A stretch of 64,000 bases of DNA from Oxyruncus cristatus (GCA_013399855.1 VXAY01001951.1:382823-446822), one strand, 5' to 3'; shown: positions 25,101 through 38,322, counted from the stretch's first letter. Notes: generated by a model from the sequence alone, not told the origin. Numbers and translations: made by a program.

Positions 25101-28100
25101 TGAATTCCCACTGGAGAATGAAATGTGATCCAAAACTCAGCTTGTTAGGAATGGGGGTTAGAATTCCTCGGCTCTATTTTTATTTCTCTTCCTTTTTGAT
25201 TCACAATCTTTGACAAACTCTTTTACTCACATTTCTTATGATTGGGACGTTATTTAATAGAAGCAAACAGCTGACTTTCCCACTTACCACTGGGCACATT
25301 CCTTGGATTGTTTTTTTTTTTTTAGCTGAGTGAAAAAAAAGGGAGTTTGTGTGTTTTAGGTACATTGAGCTGAACAAGTATTTGCAGAGGCAAATATGCA
25401 GAAGCCTCGATGCTCTGTGGGATCAAAGACGCTTCAGAGAAAAGAAGATATTCTTGTGTTTAATACTTACTCATCCCCAGGGGATTGTGTCTAGGGAGGG
25501 GGTGAGGAAGCTCCATTTGTTCCCTGGGTAAGGTGAGGGATCCAGGGGATCCGGGGTGTCTCCTGGCTCTGCCCCAGCCTCCCCACGGGACTGACTCAAT
25601 CACTCGGGGCTTGGCTTCTCCATTCGTGACATGGGCTGGGAACTTGTAATTACTGCAGTGTGTGCCGTGCCCTGAGCCTTCCCTGCCATCAGAAGTACTG
25701 TGCACGAGGAGTCAGCTCTTAATTGGTGGTTCTGCACATCCCAAAACAACGTGACGCTGATCCTTTTGTGCATCTCTGGGCCCCGCCACAGTCAATATAC
25801 AGTGGACATAATGACAGTGAACCACAGTCTGTGCACAGGCTACACTGATGCTAAAGGAATTCATGTCCTGATTTAACTTCCAGGAGACCTCCTGAACACT
25901 TGGTTAATATTTCATTATTCACATGTACGTTCTTCCTCTTGCTTTTTTTGTGTGGCACTGCTTTTTCTACTCATTAATATCATTAAATATCTATATTATG
26001 TGCAGTGACTTCTTTCCATGTACGTTTGGATTTCCTCACCATACAGGCAGCAAGAGTAATCCACAGTGTCTTGGTAGCTCTGACACCACTCAGTAAAAGG
26101 AGAGCAATGAATTCTCTGCTTATATTTAACCTAAATGCTTGTTTCTCATTTGGATCCCAAATCTACGAACCACTTGGTTGCAAAACTCTTAAGAAGCTGC
26201 TACATTCCACCAAAGGTAGCAAGTAAAGAATTTGCCTCTGTGCAGTCTTAAAGTAACACTGGATTCCATTAAAATGTGTATGAAACTTTCCCTCTTAGGC
26301 CTTGAAACAAATACATCCCTGAAGATTTTGTTGTGGGTACAGCTGAACTGAAAGTTCAGTTATCCTCACACAAAGGCAATTCCCTTCCTCCCTGGCTCTG
26401 CACATGGGCCTGTGTATCCCTGCGAGCCCTGAGGCAAAAAGCCTGGAAATCTTCCAGCTGAGCAGGAGACTGCAGTGGATGTGTAAGCGAAGGCAGGCAG
26501 GCACACAGGGAGGGTGTCTGGGATCCATGACAGGACACTGGAACACTTCTCTGCTGTTTTAAAAGAGAGGTTTTGTAGACACTTCCCCCTCTTCTTTTCC
26601 CTCAGACTCTGGAAGGAACATGCTGATTCTGCAGAGGCAGTGGGGTCACACAGACAGGGAAATCGGGGGCAGAGTCTGATTTTTATTCAGTTTCTTGATG
26701 ATCTGCCTGCAGTTCATTGACCTAGTGCAAGTTAGGAGTTAAGCCAATACCCACCACTCTTCTCTCTGGCTGAGCCAAAGCCTTCTCTTGTTTGGTTGGT
26801 TAAAGTTTTGGAGGTTTCTTGTTGTTTGTTAAGTTTTGAAAACTTCAGTTCTTTGTGAAAAAAGTCTGAGGCAGAAGGCAGCCTAAATTCAGAGGGCATT
26901 ATTTGTGTGTGTGAACAAGTCAGGGGGTCCTCATACCTGTCAAACTGAGGGTTTGGGGCTGCACTGGGGCCCCCCAACAGAGCACGGAAACTTTCAAGAG
27001 AAGGAATTCAAGCTCCTTGCCCTAAAATCAGAGGGAGTTCAGAGGAACGACTGCTTCCCTCTGAAGCCCTTTGGGAGAGCAGGAGGTTCAGCGGTGGGAG
27101 CTGCCTCGGGCCGTGCACTGGGCAGGGGGGTCATTATTTCCCCAGCACAAAGCCATAAACGCCCGATCAAAGGCGAGTGGTGGTCCCCGGGGAGCCCCGG
27201 CAGCAGCTCTGCCTTGGGCTGTGTTTGTGCAGCTCTGAGCCCCAGCACTTGGTTTGCTGCTGATTTAAAGTTTATTCACGTGCTGCGAGTTTTGGTACAA
27301 GAGTGAAATAAATCTGGTTTTAGGCAGGTTTAATGGCAGGGTGAGAGCAGCGGTGACACCCCGGGCAGCTGAGGGTGCTGAGTGCTCCAAGGCCCAGCAG
27401 GGTCTCAGACTGGGTATTTTACTGCAGTTTGGTAGATATTTAATTCCAAGGGCTAGGCTTGTGTTTGGTGTTGGGGAGGGGGAGTTAACATCCCAAAAAT
27501 CACTGCTATGTTTGGCTCCTCTTATCCAAAGATCCAGCAGAGCCCCGTGACCAAACTCATCCAGCTGCTGCTTGGAGGGACCAGCCAGCCTGGGATGTGT
27601 TTTAGAGACAGGGATTGAATGTTGTCAGCCTTCCTCCCCAGCACTGAGTACATCCAGCGTCTGTGGGAGTGTACACGGGGCGTTTGGGTCAGGGTGTGGC
27701 TTTCAAAAGAGAAAAAAACAGTAAAGAAAGCGGCAAGAAGAGCAGTGCTGGATTAATTGAATTAATTGGAAAGGTCCAGCCCAGTCACACCCCTCCCAGG
27801 TGGGCCTTCATTTTGTTCCCAGATCTGGAGCATCTGAAGTTAAATCCTTCTCACTGAAGTGAGAGAGACAGAGCCAAGGTGGAGAAGCTGGAACAACACC
27901 CCCCATTTATTGATGCTTTTCTGTAGGGCTGCGTCCTCTTGGCAGGATAGTTTATAGTCCCTCATTAACTTCCCCTGCTTTGTGGTGACCTGTAGGAATG
28001 TTTCTGAAGGGGGATTAAAACCAGAAATCCCTAAATGTGGGACAAAGGCTGGAGTGGGTGAAGGCACAGTGACCACAGGCCCATCCTCTGGAGCTCCTGA

Positions 28101-29859
28101 GCATTCCATGGGAGGTTGGGGAGATCCCCGGCACCCACCTCTCCTGCATCCCAGGTGCTTCCAGGATGAGTCACCTGGCTCCAGTTATGCAAAACCACCT
28201 GAACCTTTCCCTTTCGGATCCTCTGAATTCGGGTGAGCTTTTCAAATGGTTTTGTTTAAATTCTCATTTCCATCAGTGCCTTTTTTTTTTTGTTTTTTTT
28301 ACTGTTGGAAATAACAAAGGGAAAAGTCAATTGGATAGGCCGTTTAAATGACATTTCTGTTGATAAACGTGTAATTGTGGAAGATTCTCCTCAGGGCTTC
28401 CAGCTCAGTTATGGAGACCCGAAATCGCAGAGAGACACCTGAATATCTGCCTCTTAGCAGATCTCTAACCAAACCTCCGTGTTTTTAGCCTTTCCCATCA
28501 CTGTTTTCTAGATGTTCTCAGCCCCATTTGGGAATTGAATCAGCTGCATGGGATGAGTCTCTGGTCATCTGGAAAACGGTTATAGTCGTTCCTGTACTGG
28601 TTTTTTATGTACCCCAATATGAAAAAAACACACATTTTGGCTGACAAGAGGAGGGCAGATGTGCAGTAACTGAAGCCTTTTCCTCTTTGCCGGCATCTGA
28701 TGTGGGATGTGGTGAGGGCCCAGGGTGAGAGCAGAGAAATGTCCCGGTGCAGCATCCCCCTCACAGGGCAGGGAGCCTCTGCTGTCCAGCTGGGATCTGC
28801 CTCCCTGACCTGAACTTGTCGTTGCCCTCCCCATTGCTCATTCCTGCACTGCCTGAAAGCTGGCGCCGAATTCCTCCCGTGTGGCCTCAAAACCAGGCAT
28901 GGACTTCGGGGAAGATGGAGACCTGTGTTTTCCTCCTGGAAGGGGTTACTACTCAATATGGAAATGGGAAAATACAGGTTTTGTGGAATTTTGATGCTCT
29001 CTATGACTGCAAAAGTTTTTGAAATCCTAAAATTAGGACGGTTGGTGATTGGAAGAGACTCCTGTCCTGGTGAGGGTGCTGAGCTCGGGTAGTTTCTGCC
29101 CCATGTTGTTGAAGGAACCACACGGGATAGTCCAGGAGAGCTTTCCAACTTCTGCAGAAGCTCCTGGAACTGGGGAAGGGGCTCATCCACAGCCAAGCCT
29201 GTGTCTGGTCACAAGGCCCCACGAAGATAAATTTGCGCTAAAGTCTGGGAAAAATGACAAAACGAGGACACAACACAGAGAGTTATTGTGCAGACATCGT
29301 TTGCAGCTCATCCCACTCGGCTGAGGTTTCCCTGGTACCTGCCAGCCTGGGAGAAGCAGTTCTTGGCCACCACTCTGGGGCTCAGAAATGGTGTCTGCTG
29401 CTCTTCCTCGGGAGGGATTTTTGTGCCAGCAAGGAAAGGAGTTTAGTGCAGGATTCTGGACAATCCACGTAAATGGTAAATGTGGAGGGAAATTTTTTAT
29501 CTGCTTCATCTATATTTCTTATTTTATTTTCTTCCATAGCTTAAAGTGTTAATTCTGCCCATTGAAATGTAAGTTTATTGAGAAATACGAGCCGGAGGCA
29601 GAATCTTTGCTGCCATCAGGACCCAAATGGTAAATAGGCCCTTTCTCTAATTTGTGGGATGTGCTATAACTCAGTTTGAATGTTGAAAGGAAATGGGCCT
29701 CCAGGGGAGTCTGGAGCTCTGTTCATTCAACTTCTAATTAAAGTTTTCCCCTCTCGAATTTCACTTTATTTTCCGGGGCTTTTGCTCCATGATGATTATT
29801 AACATGTGTCCCATGGCCAGGAAATCATTAGACCCTTCCCCAGCGCAGCCTTTCCCAGA
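19185..29859. other. DNA between the 19 kb CpG-dense segment and the DAB2IP promoter patch
   Basis: No coding exon or repeat family was recognised apart from the 12-bp duplication at 24.76 kb. If the 19 kb segment is a DAB2IP 5' exon, this would be its first intron. AT-rich stretches near 22.9-23.6 kb and 25.9-26.0 kb could be regulatory, but nothing in the sequence alone shows it. Confidence 0.55.
24756..24779 (+). repeat. 12-bp tandem duplication
   Basis: The unit cattaggaatat occurs twice in direct succession. Confidence 0.85.
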
Positions 29860-30040
29860 TCCCTCCTGCTGCAGATCGGGCTCCTGGAGCTCCATCTCCT
29901 CCAGGATCGGATGGTCGGGGCAGGCAGGGCCGCGCTGGAGCCCGCGGCCGCCCGGCCGTGCTGCGCAGGGAGCCGGGATTCCTTCCAGGACACTTGGATC
30001 GGATGTCGCTGTCTGGCGGAGAAGATCCAGTCCAGGATTT
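29860..30040 (+). promoter_or_regulatory. CpG-dense patch upstream of the first coding exon; candidate DAB2IP promoter or 5' UTR
   Basis: This stretch has many CpG dinucleotides, including a NotI-type gcggccgc around 29943-29950, against CpG-poor surroundings. It lies about 400 bp before the DAB2IP start codon, which fits a CpG-island promoter and 5' untranslated region. I see no TATA box at a fixed spacing and cannot place the transcription start. A 57-codon open frame starting with ATG at 30003 and stopping at 30174-30176 would act as an upstream ORF if transcription starts before it; its start context is weak. The alternative is that the coding exon is internal and this patch is only intronic. 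Confidence 0.5.
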
Positions 30041-30200
30041 CTTCCAGCCTATTCTTCACGTTTCAGAGTCCAGGCCAAGTCTGGCTTCCTCTTCCAACTC
30101 CAGCAGGCTTATCTTTTTGGGGGCAGGAATTGTTAGTACAGTTTATCTTGCTCGCTGCGAGTCCTCCCTCAGCTGAGACATGCACTCGGTGCCGCGTGCT

Positions 30201-30320
30201 TTTTCCCCCCTCTCTCTCTCTCTTTTATGTTTTCTCCTTGTTGTTTTTCTTTTTAAATGTGTAAAGTGAAGAGTTCCTCTTCCCCCCTCTCCCTTTCCAC
30301 TCCAAAGAACCGACCTCCAG
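30201..30320 (+). other. Pyrimidine-rich tract with possible splice acceptors before the first coding exon
   Basis: Two pyrimidine tracts (30201-30258, containing (TC)6 at 30211-30222, and 30274-30303) are followed by AG dinucleotides at 30307-30308 (accaaag-type context) and 30319-30320 (cctccag). These would serve as acceptors if the first coding exon is joined to a more distant 5' exon. The same tract could instead be plain 5' UTR sequence. The sequence alone does not decide between the two. Confidence 0.35.
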
Positions 30321-30384
30321 TTCATTAAAGCGCTGGAACCGTTTTGCTCCTGTGGCCAGAGGGGAGAGTGAACCTGTGCCTGCA

Positions 30385-30398
30385 TGTGTGTGTGTGTG
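30385..30398 (+). repeat. (TG)7 microsatellite just upstream of the DAB2IP start codon
   Basis: Seven perfect TG units end 16 bases before the ATG at 30415. They lie in the likely 5' untranslated part of the exon and do not shift the coding frame. Confidence 0.9.
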
Positions 30399-30414
30399 TA
30401 AAATAGATCCAAAA

Positions 30415-30532
30415 ATGTCAATGAACAGCAGGAAAAGTTCTGGGAGACCGTCTTACTACTACCGACTGCTCCGGAGGTCACGACTTCAGAGACAGCGAAG
30501 CAGATCCCGCAGCCGGAACAGGCTTAGTCGGG
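30415..30532 (+). CDS. DAB2IP: DAB2IP first coding exon (N-terminus of the long isoform)
   Basis: This exon encodes the first 39 residues of DAB2IP, a cytoplasmic Ras-GTPase-activating scaffold that restrains Ras signalling and takes part in ASK1/TNF signalling. Visible in the translation are M-S-M-N, then RKSSGRPSYYYRLLRR (residues 6-21), then the RS-rich stretch RLQRQRSRSRSRNRLSR (23-39). From memory, the human long isoform starts MSAGG and continues with nearly the same RKSTGRSSYYYRLLRR and RQRSRSRSR blocks, so the match is specific. I chose the ATG at 30415; a second in-frame ATG lies at 30421. The exon ends CGG-G and the intron begins gtaatt at 30533 (phase 1). The spare G joins AG at the start of the next exon to give Glu40, as in human. 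The frame stays open upstream to a TAA at 30262-30264, so the start rests on homology. The 5' end of the exon is not defined. A (TG)7 run sits just upstream of the ATG. The tail is highly basic and lies before the PH domain. Confidence 0.93.
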
Positions 30533-33500
30533 GTAATTGCAACCACAGTTCTCTTTAATTGCCAGTGCAAAGCCAGCCGAGCTGCTGCTCTCACAGGTAG
30601 CTCCGTGTGTAGGTGAGGATGATTTGTCACTGTCCCCGAGCCCTGTGAGCGTGGCGAGCTCTGCACAAGGTCGGTGCCGGGGGGGGAGGAGGGGTTGGCT
30701 TTAGGAGCTGAGCGCGGGACTCAGGCGCGGGCGCTGTAACACTCGTGTACCTGCAACTAACCCAGGCTGTTCAGTGAACCACGGCTCGGCTTTGGCCGTT
30801 TGTAGGATTGAGGTGACTGCTTTTTGGAGATGTTTGGAGGCCTAACTGATGCTTACAGAGCCTGGAAAATCCTTGATTACAAGGTGGTGCCCCTGTGCAA
30901 AGATGCGTTGCTGGAACTTCGTGTTCTTCATGAGCTGAGTGTCACCAGGGGGGTTGAGGTTGCAAAGCTGAGAACAGCTGAGGGGTGGATTTTTCCAAAG
31001 AGCCTAAAGATTGTGCTCCCAAGGCATGGCAGAAACCTGTGGGACTTGTAGTCCCAAATCACTTTGCACTTTTAAAAATCCTGCTCTAAAAGGGCCTATT
31101 TGTCCTCCTCAGCAGGAGTGAGGTCCACAAGGAGTGTTTCTGCAGGGCACACTCGCTCAGGAGCCCGTTTCTGCTGCTGGAGGCAGCCACTGACCCAGAT
31201 GCATTTTTAAAATAAGCTATTCTGCCTTTCTCTTGTAGTGTGAAATAACTGTTTACTGGTGCTTTTGCCTATCGTTAAAGCAGCCAAAAAGTGGAAGTCT
31301 CTGAGTCACTTTGCTGTTGAACTTTTTCAGAAAGGAGTGGAGAGGGTTGTGTTTGCCCTCCAGGGTGGCAGTCCAGGCATATTTATCATGTCTTGAGTTT
31401 AATCAAAGCCATTAACTGAGAAGAATTAATTTTTTCTTGTTACTGTGTTGAATAAAAAGCACAACTGCAACACTGCATCAGGTGTCTGTGCAAATCCAGG
31501 CTTGGACTTGTCTCGCTGGAGTTAATTCTGATTTACGAAGCAGGTTTTAAACTTGACTCTAGCACTGGAAGATTTAGCTGAGTGCAATGTCCTCTTTCCT
31601 CTTTTCCTGGCACTCAGGACGTTTTAAAGGATTTTGAATCATTACTGAGAAAACAATAGGAGGCTGGATCAGCCCCTGAGCTTCAGCTTTTCCTTTAAGC
31701 AGTCAGCGGTTTGCTCTGCATGACTTTTTGGGTTGTTTTACCTGTCACTAGGAATTTTTGTAAACTCTTGAACAGTCACCAGTTCCCTTCTTTCTCTTTC
31801 CCCCTTTATTTGTGTGCTGTGGAAACCCAAAATGTTTTAATGTCGTTTCAGTTACTGTGACAAGCAAAATGTGTTTAGTTTCCTTAAGGTAACCCGGTGT
31901 GAACCTAATGTTGTCGTTTGTCAGGAACGCAAGGAATATTCAGGCAGATTTGATGGAAATGGGAATCAGCCCGAATGTTTGTAGGAAATTGGATTTGAAC
32001 CAGCTGCAATCTCGTTGCTGTTGATCTCACCCGGAGTATTTGCTGTTTGTCTCTGGGATTCCTCCCTCTCAGCACTCGCTGAGCTCCTCTTATCTGTAGC
32101 TGTGAGAGGGATTTGCAAACTGGATGAGAGTTTTCTCTTTGTTTCGATAAGAGGTGCAGAAAGCAGGTTGTGCACTGGTGGTGTCACCCAGCAGGTCCTG
32201 GCGGGGCTCGGGCCAGCCTGGGGTCGCTGCCAGCTGAGCAGGGTGGTGGAAGTGCTGGAATACAGCACCAGGAATACTTCCCTGGCAGTTTTGATCCCAC
32301 AGGAGGCTGTAGGGTTCTGGGGGATGTGGAGAAATCAGAATGAGGTTCTAGATTTTGGATGTCGGTTTAATGTTGGTTTCCAAACCCTAGAAGTCTGGAC
32401 GAAGGAGGGACCTGAGGGTCCCCCCCTCAAAGGCTGATCCAGGGCAGAGTTCACTGTCTCTGTCTGGGATACTCAGAGATCAGAAATCCTTAGTGGGAGG
32501 TTGCCATAAATTCAGGAGTGTTGGAGTTACTTCACAGGAATTGGCAGTGCTCTGGTTTGATACATATGTGTTTCCCAGACATCCTCTTGGCAACCTTTTG
32601 TGCTCTACAGTCTCTGGAGCCTTTGCCAAGATCCCACAGGGCCCAGGTAAGCCCGTGGCTCTGGCTGGAGAAGCAGGAATACCTGGAAGTTGAGCTTTTC
32701 TGAGGGGGGTCCCTTCAGAGGCTTTGGGACAGGGATCCTGCTGTTACACATTTACCAGGGGCAGGAGATCTCTGCTGGCACAGGATCCCCCTCCCCACCT
32801 GGAGCCCTTCCCTGTGCTGATCCGTCTGGGATGGTGAGTGCCTGGAGCACTCGTGAGACTCAGGTGCTGCCATGTGATTCCAGCCTGGCTGCTGGGCCAC
32901 CGGTGTAACTCTCCTGGTTGCCGTGAGTCAGAGCCCCCCTTCCAGCCCCCTCTGCTTTGTATCCATCAATCTCTGCGTACACCAGAGTTGTGCATATATA
33001 TAACACAAATATATGTTTAAAACCATATATTTATAAACTGTCACATCCCACTCTCCCCCAGTGGCAATGCCACCCACCCACACGTGCCCTGCTGACGAGC
33101 ACTTGCTCTGACACTGCTGCTGGTCCTTCACAGGCATGGAGGGACGGAGCCCATCCTGCCCCGGGGTCAGCAGGAAAAGTCAGGCTGGGGTTACAGCCTG
33201 CACAGCTCTGGGAGGGCTCAGACCTGGTTTGGGAAATGGCTTTTGCTTCCTGAGGTGCAGAGAGAACCACTCCCTCAGGAAAGCGCTGCTGTGGTGCTTT
33301 TAGCTGGGCAGAGGGAAGAGAATTTGCATTTTCTGTGCAGGGATCTGAGGGAAGGAGGGGAGAGTTTTGTGCTGGGGCTCCAGATGGAGCCAATCTGCTG
33401 TAGCACGAGTTAAAATGTACAGGACTTTCAGCAGTTGACAGTGACAGCAGCCCTTTCAGTGATGGTACCCTCTGCTCTGGAGCTGTCTGGTCAGCCCTGG

Positions 33501-36500
33501 TGCTTTGAACACATTCATCAGGTTTTGGGGTATTTGCCACCCTGTCCCTTTGGGAGGCCCGGGGCTGGAATATCTGAGCAGTGAGACTGATGGGGAGGGC
33601 AAATCCGAGCAGAAGAGGAAGGCCTGCTCTCAGGAGGCTGATGGGATCATGCCTCCAGCACGTTTAAATCATTCTGTTTGATAGTGGATAAACAAGACAG
33701 GCTTCACCCCGCTGTTAATCTCTGTTGGAATGACAGTAGTGACTGAAATCTCCTGGCTCTGCTCTCCACAGAGAGCCAGGACACGCTGCAGGTAAACATT
33801 AGGTAGTTAAAAAATCCCCACCTGCAGAACTCCCAGCCCTTGCCTGGCCCATCTGTTGGCTCCGGGCTGTGTGACTGTGAGGAATGGTGGCAGCGATTGT
33901 AATTGCTCCCAGGTGATCCATCCAATGTAATGCAAGGCACTTGGGAGGCAGAGAGGGTAGAAGGAGAGTTTTCAGTAGCAGCAACACCTGGTTTTGGCTG
34001 CACTTGGGTCTGTGGCTTTATTCAGGGTCTCTGCTGCTCCTCGTGGGTGCAAGGAAGGAGTGGGGGTCAGTGGTAAGTGTTCTGTAAATGCCATTTACTG
34101 ATAGGAGCTGCTCAGGGGTGCTCCACTCACAGCCCCATATCTGAGCCAAACGCAGCTTGGGCTTCAGGGCTTCCTTGTGTAAAACTCTGCAGGCAATAAC
34201 TTGGCATCAAAGCTCTGAGGATGTAAAAACATTCTGAGTTCCTGATCTTGAAGGTTTGGTGTTCCTGATACTCCTGCCTCTGTCAGCCTCGGACATGAAT
34301 GTCTTGCTCTGAGTTCTGTTTATCACAGCTGCTTTTCAAGGTGTTCTGTGAAAAGGATTTTTATTAACCAGGCTTTCTTCTCGCTCTCCTTTGATGGCTG
34401 CTGTGAAGAGAAAACTCACTGATCTTCAGCAAAGCCCAGAATTGCAGTGCTGCAAACACTGAGCTGGGAGGCCAAGGTCAGGCTGGGTTTATTCTTGGCT
34501 ATTCAGATACACATCTGTTGAAAACAGCTGGAATTTAGTCTTTCTCTCCCTCTGTTTGATGAAATCAAAACCTTTGAAGTGATAAATGAGAGATCAGTTT
34601 ATACCCAAATAGTCAATACCTTGGAGGTTCAGGCACTCGCTTGGGACGAGGGCAGCAGCGACTGGGAAATTGGCCCAGCATGTCCCAGAGTGACATAACA
34701 ACTAAGGAGGTTTTATTATATTTAAAGCCAACCGAAATTGCACTCGCTCCTCACTAATCTTCCCTAGCTGAAAATCTGGTTTGCAGCACGTTAACAAAAA
34801 GTGATGTTGGACAAGGAGTGCCATGTGGAACTGCTCCCTCTCCATCACTGCAGGACTTTGTTTTTCATTTAAGGCTGGGAGCAGGCAAGTGAAGAGCCCA
34901 GTAATAAACATTAGCAATAGGGGTGGGTTTTTTTTCCAAGGGTGGTGTCTTTTAAATGTCAGGAAAAGCAGACCTTCCTGCTTTGCACTTTTTAATGACC
35001 ATTGCTTTGTTTTTCATGTCTCTTTTGTGGCATTTTCTGTTTCACCACAGAACGTGAGCAGATTTTCATTGAAATTTTAACAGCGTGGCTGACAGATGCC
35101 CATAGAAAAGATATGCAAAATGTTTTAAGCTGTGCTGTTTATAGGGAATGTTCACTGGCAGCTGTGCTATTTTTAGCACCAGTGCTCCAGCTGAGACTTT
35201 GCTGTGTTTGTTCAATGCTTCATTGTCTTGTAAAAATCGAGACTAAATTTAATGACTTGGGAAGTGGTGCGTGATGGAGGAGTTCTTGAACTGTTTTGAT
35301 GTTAAACAATGCTTAAATCTCAGTATCCCTTTAATGAGCAGAAGTTTAGGGTGAATTTATTGGAGGCAAATATTAAACTGAGCCTTCAGCAGAGTGAGGT
35401 GGGAGCAGAGCCCGGGATGGCCAGTGACAGTAATGCCACAAACTCCAGTGTCTCCAGACTGTTGTCTGAGACTTTCCTTTTGCCCCAAAGTAGGAAATAC
35501 TCAGGAGGTTTGGCTCGCATGTTCTTTCTCTATAATCATAACCACAGTCCTGTACCTGAATGTCCCATGGTCCAGGCAGATGCACCTCTGAGAGGGAACT
35601 AAATACGCCAACAGCCTTGATAACGTGGTGGGAATTGTCAGTGCTGCTGGAGCTGGGAAACTGCTGTCCAAGGAACAGCTCCTTTAGTGCTGGGACAGAA
35701 CTCTGGGAATTGTACCAGCAGCTTTCAGGCAACTTGAAAGATTGACTGTTGTCTCTTTTTGCTCATCTTTTCCTTTATCTCTGTTTTCAGTCCTCTCCTC
35801 CTGGTAGTAACCTCACTGTCCCCTCACAGTGTTGCTCAGAGGGGCTGCTTGCTCTGAAAGGAAATAAGTAGCAGATTTGCTCTCAAGTAATGCAGTGAGT
35901 TTTTATCTACAAGCCATAGGTAATAAATGAGAATGAGGTTAAAAACCCTGGTCTGAGTCCAAAGTGGAATCGCTTCCAAAAGCTTGCTTAGAGGGGTTTC
36001 AGCAGACTTTTCATGATCACTCATGTATTAGAGTAAGTTTGTCTCCTTACAGCTGTGGCAGTCCAAACAATTTAGACACAGAACTGCCTTTTAAAGCTTT
36101 TAAACCTATATTTCCCTTGGAGGTCTTCTGGTGTGCCACTAATCCCCTAAGTTATTGCACTGAAGGCACTCTATAATCCTTTAATTCACTCTGCTCTCAA
36201 TAGAGATGGGAACGAGCTGGATCGGGGAACGTTCTCATTTGGGCATTATCAGTTTTGCTTTTTTCAATTCAGACACTAGTGAGGGTAGTTCGCTTTCCTC
36301 TTAAACACTCCAGGGAATATTTAAATGTAAATACTAATTGCTTATAAGCTTGTGTATCTGCTTATTTGAAAAGGTGCACAACCCCCAGAACTTCCTTACT
36401 TGTGGCCCCGGTTTGTGCAGCCTCAGGGTCAGGCTTTTAAACCGAGTTCCCTCAGGCCCCTTTGGAAATCCTGTAAAAACTGATGGCTTTTTGAGAACTG

Positions 36501-38286
36501 TGAATTCATAGCCCTGTAGGGCTGGTGAGGGCCGAGGAACAGTGTCAGCCACGGGTGATTTCTGCAAGCCTCTTTCTCCCAGACCTGCAGGAGACAGAGA
36601 CTCTCCCTGATGTTTCTTTGGTGGTGCTGAAGGTAAAGCTTTGTGAAGATGAGCAGTGCTGGGCAAGTGTTCTGCTGCTTTAATGAGCAGAAATACTCTA
36701 AAAGGCTCTCTAGAGCAACACGTGGTCTGAATTTGGAAGGTTCATTCTGTCCATTGCTTTTTTCCTTGCATGAGGGACATGTTTTCATAGTGGGTTTGGT
36801 TTTAAGAGCCAGGCTGGGACCCTGGTCTGCTCTTGGAGGTTCATTTTTGAATCCCGGCCTCTCATCGTCGCTTCAGAAGTTCATTTTAACTTGAGCATTG
36901 AAGCATTCAATTGGAGGGAAAACATGCCCTGCCATTGTATGGACTTTGAGAACGCTGCCAGGAGTAAAGAGGGCCAAAGTTTTGCTTCATTAACATATAC
37001 CCTGAAAGAGGAATCCTCAGATGCTGAGCACTTAATGTCTCCTTTTGAAGAAACCAATTTATTTGAAGTGCAAGTCTTTTGTACGTTATGTGCTCACATT
37101 TTTTGATTTCTTGCAGCACTTCTGCATCAGTGAATTTCTTTTAGAGTCAGAAATCAAGCCTGGGCTTGTTCTGAAGTGCCCAAATGTGGTAATAGGTGGA
37201 CTGGTGTAAAATTTGGCATCTGGAGTTAAATTACAGGATGCTTCTTAAGCTTCTTGGTTACTATAGGAACAAGTAATAGTCATCCTTCATGATTAAGCAG
37301 TGTCCATGGTAACCAAATGGGCCAGTTTTAAATGAAAGATATTTTCCCTTTACATTTTTAGCAGTCAAAGGTTACCAATTATTACCTTTATCCCCTTAGA
37401 CAAGAGTACATTTTGATTTGGCTGGGGTGCGTTTGAAGTGAGAGCAGTTGGTGTTCATTTACATAACTGCACTTCCAGGTCCAGCTGGATTTTGGGTGAA
37501 TACCAAGCTGAAGTTTCAGAGAGCGGGGTGTAGTGCATTAACCTCCCCAGGCAGGGTGAGTGTTGGTCACCAAATGGCTGAGTTGTTCTGCAGTGCTGCT
37601 GTTCAGCTGCCAGTTTGTTCCTCGGAGTGACTGCAGGGCAGTGGGGCGGGGGGGAGGAATCCCCAGCTTTATCTGGCATATTTTTTAGGATGGAAAATGC
37701 AAATGCCAGTGCTGGTGTAGGTAAGAACATCCCCCTGCTCTCTCCCACTTCAGAGACAGGATGGGAAGTGAAAACAGAGTTGCTTTTCAATGGGTTTTGT
37801 CTCTCCTTGGCACTGGTGATGTTTGCTTGGAAACTGAGCGTGTGAGTGCAGCTCCACCTGCGAGTGTGTTTGCAGAGCAGCTTTCTGTAAGAGGAGCAGA
37901 AACACCCACCCCCAAAGGAAATAGGAGTATCAGTCACAAGAAATTGGGATGTACATTCCACAATTTCTAATTGTGAAGCGGGTTCTAGAAGGAGGGTGTC
38001 TGAGGAACAGCAGTGAGGCAGGAGGGACTCCCAGCAGTGTTTTGGGCACAGGGCCTCTTGTCAAGGTGTGCAGCCCCTGCTGTTGTGACACCCCTGCCTG
38101 GGCACACACGGGCCAGGGCACAACATCTGTGCAAGCACCTTTATAAATAACCACAGTGCCAGAGGAGGGGGCACTCGTTTTATAAGCACTACCCTTAACA
38201 GAGTGAAGGAGAGTTGTTTCTGTTTGGTAGGGGAGCTCTTAGGCCTCCTGCACAAACGTTTGGAAAGCCAGGAAAAGCCCTCACAG

Positions 38287-38322
38287 CTATCCCCAGCCCC
38301 GTCCCTATCCCCAGCCCCGTCC
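38287..38322 (+). repeat. 18-bp tandem duplication
   Basis: The unit ctatccccagccccgtcc is present twice in a row without change, followed by a degenerate third partial copy. Confidence 0.92.

Noticed and set aside
28540..29196. 218-codon minus-strand frame
   Set aside because: No known domain or splice context, and other frames on both strands overlap it. Best explained as chance.
35051..35274. Possible exon starting after an acceptor-like tttcaccacag
   Set aside because: No convincing donor follows and the translation matches nothing I know; the frame continues into low-information sequence.
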